Below, piece after piece: positions 1 through 8,142 of a stretch of DNA of 64,000 bases. Location of the stretch: the NCBI RefSeq assembly GCF_021025955.1, contig NZ_JAJNCL010000011.1:1-64000 (forward strand), read 5' to 3'. The DNA comes from Rhodococcus qingshengii (GTDB lineage: Bacteria > Actinomycetota > Actinomycetes > Mycobacteriales > Mycobacteriaceae). The notes below the pieces were generated by a model. That model had not been told where the DNA came from, made no database searches, and worked only from the letters and a program-made list of their open reading frames with translations. The position numbers and the translations under genes were made by a program. Numbering within the stretch: the first letter of the stretch is position 1; each line of letters begins with the position of its first letter.

Positions 1-1
1 G

Positions 2-178
2 ATGAACAACCTTGTCCTGCTGTGCCGTTCACATCACCGGCTGATGCACCGGAAAACGGGGTTCGTCGGCAAGTGGTCGATTCGGATCGGCGTCGACAAC
101 AAACCGTGGTTCGTCCCGCCGCCCTCGATCGACCCCGGGCAGCATCCCAGGCCGGCGAACACCACCTTCAAAACCTGA
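2..178 (+). CDS. HNH endonuclease (13E12/DUF222 type), 3' end only
   Basis: An open frame enters from the left edge and ends at a TGA at 176-178. Its 58 residues include LCRSHHRLMH, the second half of an HNH nuclease motif, followed by a basic, proline-rich tail. This matches the C-terminus of the DUF222/HNH proteins related to the mycobacterial REP13E12 family, which are usually 400-550 residues long and often repeated in actinobacterial genomes. The N-terminal DUF222 part lies outside the window, so it cannot be judged whether the gene is intact. It converges on the cholesterol operon, with a hairpin between them. Confidence 0.75.
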   Translation: MNNLVLLCRSHHRLMHRKTGFVGKWSIRIGVDNKPWFVPPPSIDPGQHPRPANTTFKT

Positions 179-213
179 GAACAGCTTCTCAGGCACAACA
201 GAACACGGCCCGA

Positions 214-246
214 GCACCGCATCGAAGGGATCCCCCGATGCGGTGC
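214..246. terminator. Bidirectional hairpin between HNH gene and ltp2
   Basis: A perfect 11-bp inverted repeat (GCACCGCATCG at 214-224, its complement at 236-246) with an 11-nt loop sits between two convergent genes. A smaller 6-bp inverted repeat follows at 248-264. There is no clear T-tract, which is common for actinobacterial terminators. Its position suggests it ends transcription of both the HNH gene and the cholesterol operon. Confidence 0.5.
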
Positions 247-287
247 CAACCGTCCGTGACGGTTGATGAAGTTGTGCCCTCGATCAA

Positions 288-1457
288 TCAGCGGGTCAGC
301 ACAAGCCCCGATGTCGGAACGCCCGTTCCCGCAGTCACGAGTACATTTTCGACGGAGTCGACCTGGTTGACCGAAGTACCGCGGATCTGCCGAACGCCCT
401 CGGCGATACCGTTCATCCCGTGGATGTATGCCTCACCGAGCTGTCCGCCATGGGTGTTGATCGGAAGCTTGCCGCCGAGTTCGATTGCGCCACCGGCGAT
501 GAAGTCCTTCGCTTCTCCCCTGCCGCAGAAACCGAGTTCCTCGAGTTGCATCAATACGTAGGGCGTGAAGTGGTCGTAGAAGACCGCCGTCTGCATGTCC
601 GTCGGGCGCAGCCCACTTTGTGACCAGAGTTGATCGCCGACAAGGCGCATCTCCGGTAGGCCGGTCAAACCGTCACGGTAGTAGCTGGTCATGATGTATT
701 GATCTGCCCCGCTGCCCTGTGCGGCGGCTGCGATAACGGCAGGGGTGTTCTTCAGATCCTTGGCTCGTTCTGCCGAGGTGACGACGATGGCGATGCCGCC
801 GTCGGACTCCTGGCAGCAATCGAGGAGATGCAAAGGTTCGGCGATGAATCGCGAATTTTGATGGTCCTCGAGAGTGATCGGTTTTCCGTAGAAGAATGCC
901 TTCGGATTGGTGGCTGCATGCTTGCGGTCCGCGACGGCGATTCGGCCGAAGTCCTCGCTGGACGCTCCGTAGACGTGCATGTATCGCTGTGCGACCATCG
1001 CGACAAACGATGCGGGCGTGCCCAATCCGTGAGGATAGGAAAAGGCGTTATCCGTGCCCGACGAATTGACCTGCGCCACAAGACCGGAGTTCACCTGACC
1101 GAAACGCGCACCCGACCTCTCGTTGAACGCGCGGTAGGCGACGACGACGTCCGCGACGCCAGTGGCAACAGCCATGGCTGCCTGCTGAATCGTCGCCGCA
1201 GCGGCACCGCCGCCGTAATGGATACGGCTGAAGAACTTGAGGTTCGGGATACCCACCGAACGAGCCACCGCCACTTCGGTGTTGGTGTCCATGGTGAATG
1301 AGGTAAGACCGTCGACGTCGGCGGGTGTCAGACCGGCGTCGTCCAACGCGGCTTGAACAGCCTCAGCGGCCAGTCGCAGTTCACTGCGACCGGAGTCCTT
1401 CGAGAAATCCGTGGCGCCGATTCCGACGATCGCGGCCTTGCCGGACAATGCGCTCAT
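288..1457 (-). CDS. ltp2: Ltp2-type thiolase-fold aldolase of cholesterol side-chain degradation
   Basis: The 389-residue thiolase-superfamily protein resembles the SCP-x/lipid-transfer type. Instead of the usual C-terminal thiolase motifs it has NTHGGQLGEAYIHG near residue 335, typical of the Ltp group. In M. tuberculosis Ltp2 (Rv3540c) works with the DUF35 part of ChsH2 as a retro-aldolase that releases propionyl-CoA and leaves androstenedione/androstadienedione. Here it is the last gene of the operon. Its start overlaps the chsH1 stop by 4 bp (ATGA), and the order chsE1-chsE2-chsH2-chsH1-ltp2 matches the mycobacterial igr operon. The assignment rests on fold, motif and context together. 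Regulation is expected from the KstR site at 5099-5112. Confidence 0.9.
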   Translation of the reverse strand: MSALSGKAAIVGIGATDFSKDSGRSELRLAAEAVQAALDDAGLTPADVDGLTSFTMDTNTEVAVARSVGIPNLKFFSRIHYGGGAAAATIQQAAMAVATGVADVVVAYRAFNERSGARFGQVNSGLVAQVNSSGTDNAFSYPHGLGTPASFVAMVAQRYMHVYGASSEDFGRIAVADRKHAATNPKAFFYGKPITLEDHQNSRFIAEPLHLLDCCQESDGGIAIVVTSAERAKDLKNTPAVIAAAAQGSGADQYIMTSYYRDGLTGLPEMRLVGDQLWSQSGLRPTDMQTAVFYDHFTPYVLMQLEELGFCGRGEAKDFIAGGAIELGGKLPINTHGGQLGEAYIHGMNGIAEGVRQIRGTSVNQVDSVENVLVTAGTGVPTSGLVLTR

Positions 1458-1885
1458 TCAATGTCTCCGTTCGAGCCCGATGCCGGAAATGCCAGTGTGA
1501 CCTGCGCAGTGATGTGATCTCCCAGACTGTTCTTGCCGACCACCGCGAGCGAAGCGAGATCCTCGTCGTAGGCGGTCACCGTACCGGAGAGCGTCAACGT
1601 GTCGTAGGCGTACCAGGGGACTCCGAGGCGAAGTTTGATCGACGTGAGTACTGCCCGCGGTCCTGCCCAGTCAGTCACGAATCGCTGCACCAAGCCGGTG
1701 TCGGTGAGGATGTTCACGAAGATGTCCTTCGAGCCGCGTTTCTGTGCGAGGTCGCGGTCGTGGTGAACATCTTGAAAGTCTCGGGTAGCGAGCGCCGCCG
1801 AGACGACAAAAGTCGGGTCGCCGTAAATCGAGAGCTGCGGAAGAATCTCTCCCACAGTGATATCCGTCGTCGAAGTCATCATCAC
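1454..1885 (-). CDS. chsH1: Steroid side-chain enoyl-CoA hydratase, ChsH1 subunit
   Basis: This is a small 143-residue hot-dog (MaoC-like) protein. The segment around residues 30-45 (DVHHDRDLAQKRG) fits the MaoC-type Asp/His hydratase motif, followed by a hydrophobic helix and a strand-rich second half. In M. tuberculosis the counterpart (Rv3541c) pairs with the MaoC domain of ChsH2 to hydrate 3-oxo-4,17-pregnadiene-20-carboxyl-CoA. Both ends overlap neighbours by 4 bp: with chsH2 upstream and ltp2 downstream. This fits production in fixed ratio with its partners. Function follows from synteny as much as from sequence. Confidence 0.88.
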   Translation of the reverse strand: MMMTSTTDITVGEILPQLSIYGDPTFVVSAALATRDFQDVHHDRDLAQKRGSKDIFVNILTDTGLVQRFVTDWAGPRAVLTSIKLRLGVPWYAYDTLTLSGTVTAYDEDLASLAVVGKNSLGDHITAQVTLAFPASGSNGDIE

Positions 1886-2889
1886 TCCTTCACCGTAGAA
1901 ACCGCAGACACAGCAGCCACCGCAGACACAGCAACCGGCTGCCAGGCGTACAGAGTCCAGGGAGTGCCGCCGGTCTCGTCGTCGCCAGGGAAGTCGAGGT
2001 AGATCGCCTCCACCTCCATTCCGATCGATACGTCAGAGGGATCGACACCGCGCAATTCGCCGAGCATCCGCACACCCTTCGGCAGTTCGACCAGGGCCAC
2101 GACAAACGGCAACGACCGACCAGGAACCTTGGGGGCGTGGTGAACGACAAAACTGAAGACCGTTCCCCTACCGGACGCGACCACGTAGTCGGTCTGCTGC
2201 GACTTGTCCTTCCAGATCGCGGGCACCGGCGGGTGCTGCACCGAACCGTCCGCACGCAGTTGAATGCGCAACTCGTGTGCAGCAACACCGTCCCAGAAGA
2301 ACTGCGTGTCGAGAGATGCTGTCGGGCGCAGCATCCGAGATGCGTCCAGGTCCGCAGGCACGTCTGTAGAGGGACTCTCGCTGACTGGCGGCGCAAACTT
2401 CAAGATCCGGAACATCATCTCCGAGACCAGTTCTTCGCCGACCCGCCAGTAGCTGCGGGTAGTGAAGAACCAACCTTCACCGAGACCTGTCTTCTTCGGC
2501 CCCACAACATCTTCCAACACCGACGAGATGGTGACTTCTTCACCCGGCTTCAGATAGCGGTGGTAGATCTGATCGCAGTTGGTCGCGACGACGGAGGTGA
2601 ATCCGGCTTCGTCGAGTATGTCCGTCATCCGGCCCAAGGGATCGTCGGCTTCTCGAACCGCACCCAGACCGCGCATCGTCCATACCTGCGCCATCGCCGG
2701 CGGCGCGACTATGCCGTCGTGTCCGGCGGCGCGGGCAGCCGATTCGTCGACGTAGATCGGGTTCTCGTCTCCGATCGCCTCGACCCAGTTGCGGATCATC
2801 GGCAGGTTCACGGGGTCCCGGCCGGCGCGAGGAGCGCTTGGCCCGTCCTCTCGAACCCGTTCGGCAGCAGTGAGAATGGGATCTGACAC
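1882..2889 (-). CDS. chsH2: ChsH2: MaoC-like hydratase fused to DUF35 (OB-fold) domain
   Basis: This 335-residue protein starts at GTG 2889. Residues about 25-175 form a MaoC-like hot-dog domain (ENPIYVDESAARAAGH region). Residues about 205-320 match a DUF35 OB-fold domain. In the family the first domain pairs with ChsH1 for hydration and the DUF35 domain docks Ltp2 for the retro-aldol step. The whole protein contains one cysteine, so the rubredoxin-like zinc ribbon of many DUF35 proteins is absent. The last residues are a short Ala/Val/Ser repeat encoded by two 18-bp tandem units. The start is 10 bp after the chsE2 stop. Confidence 0.88.
   Translation of the reverse strand: MSDPILTAAERVREDGPSAPRAGRDPVNLPMIRNWVEAIGDENPIYVDESAARAAGHDGIVAPPAMAQVWTMRGLGAVREADDPLGRMTDILDEAGFTSVVATNCDQIYHRYLKPGEEVTISSVLEDVVGPKKTGLGEGWFFTTRSYWRVGEELVSEMMFRILKFAPPVSESPSTDVPADLDASRMLRPTASLDTQFFWDGVAAHELRIQLRADGSVQHPPVPAIWKDKSQQTDYVVASGRGTVFSFVVHHAPKVPGRSLPFVVALVELPKGVRMLGELRGVDPSDVSIGMEVEAIYLDFPGDDETGGTPWTLYAWQPVAVSAVAAVSAVSTVKE
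1901..1936. repeat. Two 18-bp tandem units at the 3' end of chsH2
   Basis: Two adjacent 18-bp copies (1901-1918 and 1919-1936) differ at one base and keep the reading frame, encoding the AVSAVA/AVSAVS tail of ChsH2. This is one of several short arrays of similar length at gene edges in this window. Confidence 0.85.
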
Positions 2890-2899
2890 GGTTTGTTTC

Positions 2900-4051
2900 C
2901 TATCTCGGAACGCGGGGAAGCTTCAGGCCGGCGGTCGCGATCAATTCGCGCATCACCTCGTTGACTCCACCGCCGAAGGTGATCACCAGGTTGCGCTTGA
3001 TCTGCATGTCCAGCCACTCCATGAGATCAGCAGTTTCGGGATCGATCGGATTCCCGTACTGCCCGACGATCTCTTCTGCCAGTCGGCCGACCCGCTGGAT
3101 GCGCTCGGTCGCAAACACTTTGGTTGCCGAAGCGTCAGCGATGTCCACCGAATCCGAATCACTCGACGCCACTTGCCAGTTGAGCAGTTCGTTGAGCCGG
3201 TACGTCGCGTGAATTTCGCCGAGTGCGCGCCGTACGTCGACGTGATCAAGCAGGTTTTCACGCTTGGCCCAATCGAAGACGTGGTCGTAGATCCCTGCGA
3301 CCCGACCTGCCGGGCCGAGCATGACGCGTTCGTGGTTGAGCTGCGTCGTGATCAGGCGCCAACCTTGATTCTCCTCACCCACAAGCATGTTCGCCGGAAC
3401 GCGAACGTCCTCGTAGTAGGTGGCGTTGACGTGATGCGCGCCGTCGCAGGTGATGATCGGGGTCCAGGTGTAGCCGGGATCCTTGGTGTCCATGATCAGG
3501 ATGGAGATGCCGCGGTGCCGTGAATCGGCAGACCCTGTCCGTACGGCGAGCCACACGTAATCGGCGTCATGCCCGCCGGTGGTGAAGATCTTCTGGCCGT
3601 TGACGACGTACTCGTCACCATTGCGTGCCGCCGAGGTACGCAGTGCTGCAAGGTCGGTACCGGCTTCCGGTTCGGTGTAACCGATCGCGAAGTGCACTTC
3701 ACCGGCGAGGATCGCGGGCAGGAATTTCTGCTTCTGCTCCTCGCTGCCGTATTTCTGCAGAGTCGGGCCGACGGTCTGCAACGTGACCGAAGGCAGTGGG
3801 ACATCTGCCCGCACAGCCTCGTTGACAAAAATCTGCTGCTCGACCTCTCCGAACCCACGTCCGCCGTACTCCACTGGCCAGCCGACGCCGAGCCAGCCGT
3901 CCTTGCCCATACGACGGATGACCTCACGATAGGTAGGGCCGTGCCGCTCCACTCGCATGATCTTGGCCTCTTCGGGCGAGATCAGCGTCGAGAAGTAGCG
4001 TCGAAGTTCAGCTTGCAATGCGCGCTGACTGTCGGTCAGATCGATGAACAC
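2900..4051 (-). CDS. chsE2: Acyl-CoA dehydrogenase ChsE2 (FadE29)
   Basis: The 383-residue acyl-CoA dehydrogenase has the usual helical N-terminus, a central beta domain with the FAIGYTEPEAGTD signature near residues 130-145, and a C-terminal helical domain. M. tuberculosis ChsE1-ChsE2 form an alpha2beta2 heterotetramer that desaturates the three-carbon side chain of 3-oxo-4-pregnene-20-carboxyl-CoA, using FAD. The GTG start at 4051 lies inside the end of chsE1 (16-bp overlap), consistent with coupled translation of the two subunits. Neighbours and order make the paralogue assignment secure. Confidence 0.9.
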   Translation of the reverse strand: MFIDLTDSQRALQAELRRYFSTLISPEEAKIMRVERHGPTYREVIRRMGKDGWLGVGWPVEYGGRGFGEVEQQIFVNEAVRADVPLPSVTLQTVGPTLQKYGSEEQKQKFLPAILAGEVHFAIGYTEPEAGTDLAALRTSAARNGDEYVVNGQKIFTTGGHDADYVWLAVRTGSADSRHRGISILIMDTKDPGYTWTPIITCDGAHHVNATYYEDVRVPANMLVGEENQGWRLITTQLNHERVMLGPAGRVAGIYDHVFDWAKRENLLDHVDVRRALGEIHATYRLNELLNWQVASSDSDSVDIADASATKVFATERIQRVGRLAEEIVGQYGNPIDPETADLMEWLDMQIKRNLVITFGGGVNEVMRELIATAGLKLPRVPR

Positions 4052-5076
4052 CGGGCCCCCACGAGGTCGAGTCGCTGCGAAGCGCCGCCGAGCAGGCGCG
4101 CCAAGTCTTTTGCAGTCGAGTAGTAACGATGAAGCGGATAAGTCACGTCGACGCCCAGACCTCCGTGCAAGTGGTGAAGCACCTGCATCGTGGCGGGCAC
4201 TTCTTGGGCGATCCAGTACGCCATGACGTCGAGGTCCGACTGGGCATCCAGGCCCTCCGACACGCGCCAGGACGCCGACAACGCCGCGACGTGAAGGGTC
4301 CGGGAGGTGACGTAGGCGTCGGCGATCTGTTGTGAGACTGCCTGGAACGTGGCGAGCGGTTTGCCGAATTGCTCGCGTGAGCCGACGTGTGTCGCAGTGA
4401 GATCGACGGCGCCGGAAACCAAACCGTCTGCAACGGCTCCGATGCTCGCCGTGGCGATCCGGTACAGCGTCTGGACGGCTTCCTCGCCGGCACCGAGAAG
4501 TTCACCGACTGCCTCGTCCATGGTGACTGCGAACTCAGGACTGCCGGACGCACTGGGAGTCGGCGTCAATGCGACGCCGGCGGCAGTTGGATCGACAAGA
4601 ACGACTCCGGCGTCGGTAGGCACAAGAATTCTGTGTGCGCTCGCCGCGAAGGGCACGGCAAGCACCGTCCCGCTGACGCGATACCAGTCGCCTGACTGCT
4701 GCGCGGTAGTCGACGGCTGCGCCGGGAACTGCTGCCCCGGCTCACCGAGTGCCGCGGTGAACACCCGCCCGGCGCCGACTCCGGTGAGCAATTCGTCCTG
4801 CTGCGCATCGGTCCCCAGAGCAACGATGGGGAGTACGCCGAAGCCGAGGGTCGCGAGAGCCGGAATGGGAGCGGCGGCTCGGCCAACCTCGACGAGAAGA
4901 GAGCCGACGTCGGTGACCGAGAGGCCCTCGCCGCCCAGACGCTCGGGCAGTGCCAACGTGAGCAGGTCGGCTTCGGCGAATGCCGCCCAGAGCGCGTCCG
5001 GCTCCAGTTCGCGGGCAAGGAGCGCGGTAGCCACCTCGGCTACCGCTTCCTGGGTTTCATCGGGAGTGAAGTCCAC
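4036..5076 (-). CDS. chsE1: Acyl-CoA dehydrogenase ChsE1 (FadE28), first gene of igr-type operon
   Basis: This 346-residue acyl-CoA dehydrogenase-fold protein starts with MDFTPDETQEAVAEVA. It is shorter and more divergent than ChsE2, as expected for the partner subunit of the heterotetramer. It is the first gene of the leftward operon, and the KstR operator at 5099-5112 lies 22 bp upstream of the start codon, so it is expected to be repressed until cholesterol-derived CoA thioesters appear. Unlike in M. tuberculosis, cyp125 is not at the head of this operon; the next gene upstream is chsE3. Confidence 0.88.
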   Translation of the reverse strand: MDFTPDETQEAVAEVATALLARELEPDALWAAFAEADLLTLALPERLGGEGLSVTDVGSLLVEVGRAAAPIPALATLGFGVLPIVALGTDAQQDELLTGVGAGRVFTAALGEPGQQFPAQPSTTAQQSGDWYRVSGTVLAVPFAASAHRILVPTDAGVVLVDPTAAGVALTPTPSASGSPEFAVTMDEAVGELLGAGEEAVQTLYRIATASIGAVADGLVSGAVDLTATHVGSREQFGKPLATFQAVSQQIADAYVTSRTLHVAALSASWRVSEGLDAQSDLDVMAYWIAQEVPATMQVLHHLHGGLGVDVTYPLHRYYSTAKDLARLLGGASQRLDLVGARCSSI

Positions 5077-5098
5077 GCTGGCAATCCTGTCTCTGATG

Positions 5099-5112
5099 TA
5101 GAACGTGTTCTA
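5099..5112. promoter_or_regulatory. KstR operator upstream of chsE1
   Basis: TAGAACGTGTTCTA is a perfect 14-bp palindrome fitting the published KstR consensus TnnAACnnGTTnnA. The same 14 bases occur at 7360-7373. It lies 22 bp before the chsE1 start, where bound repressor would block the operon promoter. Confidence 0.92.
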
Positions 5113-5159
5113 GTTGTATCACCAACGTGGACATTTCTAAAGGCCTCTACTCACGCCGC

Positions 5160-7322
5160 CTAATCACGGGGCAGGCCCAGAATTCTCTCCGCGGCGACGG
5201 TCAACAGAATCTGCGTGGTTCCGCCGGCAATCGACAGGCATCGCGTGTTGAGGAACTCACGCGAGAGCGGGCCCTCCACCCATCCGGCCGGGCCACCCAA
5301 TTCCATGGCGAACTCTGCGACATTCTGACGCTGGCGCACGCCCACCAGCTTGCGGACGCTCGACGCCGGGCCCGGATCCTGACCATCCAATTGCCGCAGT
5401 GTCGTGCGCAATTCCAGCAACGAGCCGACCATGGCGGTTCCGATCAGCCCACCGAGCTTGTCGGCAACCACAGGATCGGGATCGCCTGCCAGCTCGAGCA
5501 ATTCCTCCATCGCACCGCCGAGCGAAGAGCCACCGCTCATCGCGACTCGCTCGTTGGCGAGGGTCGTGCGGGCCAGCTTCCAGCCTCCACCGAGTTGGCC
5601 GACGACGCACTCGTCCGGCACGAAGACGTCGTCGAGGAAGACTTCGTTGAACAGGGCGTCTCCGGTGATCTCACGCAGCGGCGAGATCCGAATCCCAGCC
5701 GTCTTCATGTCGAGAAGGAAGTATGTGATGCCCTTATGCTTGGGAACATCGCGATCGGTCCTGGCAAGGCAGATGGCCCAGTCAGCTTCACGTGCAAGTG
5801 AAGTCCAGACTTTCTGACCATTCAGCTTCCAACCGCCTTCGACCTTTTCCGCGGTCGTGCGGAGTGCCGCAAGATCCGAACCTGCACCAGGTTCGCTGAA
5901 GAGCTGGCACCAGGTGATCTCGCCCTTGAGCGTCGGAGTCGCGAATCTTTCGATCTGCTCCGGACTGCCGTGCTCGAGGATGGTTGGCACTGCCCACCAC
6001 CCGATCACCAGATCGGGGCGGCCGATACCGACGGCCGCCAACTCTTCTTCGATCAGAATCTGTTGCGCGGCCTTGGCACCCCGGCCGTACGGCTTGGGCC
6101 AGTGCGGTGCAAGGTAGCCCGATTCGGCCAACGCGTTGCGCTGTTCGGATTCGGGTAGCGCCACCAATTGCGCTACCTCTTCGCGAATGTCGGACCGGTC
6201 GGATTCGAGCTCACTCAAGTCGATCTGAAGGTGACGCCGTGCGCCGTCGATCGTCAATTCCGCGACGCGTGCGCGCCAGCGGGAGGATCCGCCCAGAATC
6301 TGCCGGAGCGACAGCGCTCGACGAAGGTAGAAGTGCGCCTCGTGCTCCCAGGTAAATCCGATGCCGCCGAGCACTTGAATGCAGTCTTTTGCCGTGTCGA
6401 CAGCGGCGTCCAGCGCCACCGCGGCCGCCACTGCTGCGGCGATCGGAAGTTCGTCGCCCGACTCGGCAGCGACCGCGGCGTCCCAGGCAACCGCTCCGGC
6501 ATTCTCTACGCGGCACAGCATTTCGGCACAGATGTGTTTGATCGCCTGGAACGAACCGATGGGCTTTCCGAATTGTTCGCGAATCTTCGCGTATTCCACC
6601 GCAGTACGCAGACTCCACGCCGCAATTCCGGCTGCTTCGGCGGCCCCCAGTACCGCCGCGAGATCGGAAACCGATCCGGGCGCGATGTCATCGAGGATTC
6701 GGTCAGCCTCGACAGTCACTCGGTCGAACGAGACTCGTGCCAGTGGACGCGACTTGTCGATCGTGTCGACGGGGTCGTAGGTCACGCCGTCGCTGTCACC
6801 GTCGACGAGAGCCCAGACGAGACGTGAGCCGTCACCTTCAGAAACCACGCCTGCCGACACGAGTACCGACACACCCGAATCTCCACCCCAGGCGTAACCT
6901 CCTTCGCCATGAAGCTCGATGCCACCGGACGCGTTCACCGTTGCCGAAACTGGACTTTCGTCCAATACGACGGCACATGGCAGCGCACCATCGGCGAGCG
7001 TTTCGGACCAACGCTTGGCAGCGGGAGACGAACTTCGCCCCACCACCAGAGCTGCCAGCGCAGTCGTGAGAACAGGACCCGGCACGAGTTCGATTGCCGC
7101 CTGCTCGAGCATTGCTGCGAGATCGACGATTTCAGCTCCGGCTCCGCCTACCGATTCGGGAACGGCGACCGAAAATATCCCGAGAGACGCGAACTCGGAC
7201 CATTTCTCCCGCCACGAAACTGCTGGTCCACGGCGTACCATGTCCATCGGCGTGGCCGAGCGCGCCCAGGCCTCGATCGATTCCTGGACCGCTCGCTGTT
7301 CATCGGTCGTGGCGATTGTCAC
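5160..7322 (-). CDS. chsE3: Tandem acyl-CoA dehydrogenase ChsE3 (FadE34)
   Basis: The protein has 720 residues from the GTG at 7322 (a GTG at 7352 is also open, but it would leave the operator only 8 bp away and gives an extra N-terminus lacking family features). It contains two complete acyl-CoA dehydrogenase units, about residues 1-345 and 350-720. The second unit carries the canonical QLFSEPGAGSDLA signature. This double length is typical of FadE34, which in M. tuberculosis (Rv3573c) desaturates the five-carbon side-chain intermediate 3-oxo-4-cholen-24-oyl-CoA. It is divergent from kstR, as Rv3573c is from Rv3574, and shares the KstR operator at 7360. Confidence 0.88.
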   Translation of the reverse strand: MTIATTDEQRAVQESIEAWARSATPMDMVRRGPAVSWREKWSEFASLGIFSVAVPESVGGAGAEIVDLAAMLEQAAIELVPGPVLTTALAALVVGRSSSPAAKRWSETLADGALPCAVVLDESPVSATVNASGGIELHGEGGYAWGGDSGVSVLVSAGVVSEGDGSRLVWALVDGDSDGVTYDPVDTIDKSRPLARVSFDRVTVEADRILDDIAPGSVSDLAAVLGAAEAAGIAAWSLRTAVEYAKIREQFGKPIGSFQAIKHICAEMLCRVENAGAVAWDAAVAAESGDELPIAAAVAAAVALDAAVDTAKDCIQVLGGIGFTWEHEAHFYLRRALSLRQILGGSSRWRARVAELTIDGARRHLQIDLSELESDRSDIREEVAQLVALPESEQRNALAESGYLAPHWPKPYGRGAKAAQQILIEEELAAVGIGRPDLVIGWWAVPTILEHGSPEQIERFATPTLKGEITWCQLFSEPGAGSDLAALRTTAEKVEGGWKLNGQKVWTSLAREADWAICLARTDRDVPKHKGITYFLLDMKTAGIRISPLREITGDALFNEVFLDDVFVPDECVVGQLGGGWKLARTTLANERVAMSGGSSLGGAMEELLELAGDPDPVVADKLGGLIGTAMVGSLLELRTTLRQLDGQDPGPASSVRKLVGVRQRQNVAEFAMELGGPAGWVEGPLSREFLNTRCLSIAGGTTQILLTVAAERILGLPRD

Positions 7323-7359
7323 AACTGGTTCCCGCCTCTCGATAAGTGACACAATTGTT

Positions 7360-7373
7360 TAGAACGTGTTCTA
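7360..7373. promoter_or_regulatory. KstR operator in the chsE3-kstR divergent region
   Basis: TAGAACGTGTTCTA, identical to the site before chsE1, lies between the divergent starts of chsE3 (7322) and kstR (7417). One site here could repress chsE3 and autoregulate kstR, as known for mycobacterial kstR. Confidence 0.92.
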
Positions 7374-7416
7374 ATATGACACCTGGCCAAGAGTCAAGGC
7401 GCGAAGGAATTTGTCG

Positions 7417-8055
7417 ATGACCACAACATCCCGATCCCGCTCCAACGCGGTTGCTGCTGCAACGCTTGGGGACGACGATCTCAGCTCCAACGCGCAACGT
7501 GAACGCCGCAAGCGGATTCTCGACGCAACCCTCGCTTTGGCGTCCAAAGGCGGCTACGAGGCTGTCCAGATGCGCGCCGTGGCCGAGCGCGCCGACGTCG
7601 CGGTCGGAACGCTCTATCGCTACTTCCCGTCCAAGGTTCACCTGTTGGTGTCCGCTCTCGCACGCGAGTTCGAGAAGATCGATTCCAAGGGCAAGATTCC
7701 ACCCGGAACCAGCCCGCTCGAGCGGATGCAACTGATCCTCAGCCTCATCACCCGCGCGATGCAGCGCGATCCGCTCCTCACCGAAGCGATGACTCGCGCG
7801 TTCATGTTCGCCGACGCCTCCGCAGCGGCAGAGGTCGATCAGGTGGGTCAGTTGATGGACCGCCTCTTCGCACGAGCGATGACCGAAGAGGAGCCGACCG
7901 AGGAGCAGTTGGCGATCGCGCGCGTGATCTCCGATGTGTGGCTGTCCAATTTGGTGGCATGGCTCACGCGACGTTCTTCGGCTACCGATGTCGCCAATCG
8001 CCTGGAATTGACGGTTGAACTGCTGCTCGGTGACGGAACGCGGAAACCCGAATAG
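7417..8055 (+). CDS. kstR: TetR-family cholesterol catabolism repressor KstR
   Basis: This 212-residue TetR regulator begins at ATG 7417; a TTG at 7411 is also in frame. The helix-turn-helix spans about residues 30-75 and ends in VAVGTLYRYFPSKVHLL. The protein closely resembles M. tuberculosis KstR (Rv3574), including the LLTEAMTRAFMFADASAA and HIS-free ARVISDVWLSNL regions recalled from that family. KstR represses the upper cholesterol regulon and is released by steroid-CoA thioesters. Its position divergent from chsE3 and the palindromic operators at 7360 and 5099 support the call. Confidence 0.96.
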   Translation: MTTTSRSRSNAVAAATLGDDDLSSNAQRERRKRILDATLALASKGGYEAVQMRAVAERADVAVGTLYRYFPSKVHLLVSALAREFEKIDSKGKIPPGTSPLERMQLILSLITRAMQRDPLLTEAMTRAFMFADASAAAEVDQVGQLMDRLFARAMTEEEPTEEQLAIARVISDVWLSNLVAWLTRRSSATDVANRLELTVELLLGDGTRKPE

Positions 8056-8142
8056 ACATCCTTTGTCGCATCGGTCATTTTTGCACTGATCTGGCAGAAA
8101 CGTATCGAGCCAGGAGTCGCTGCATCGCCTAGATTTGAAGAG

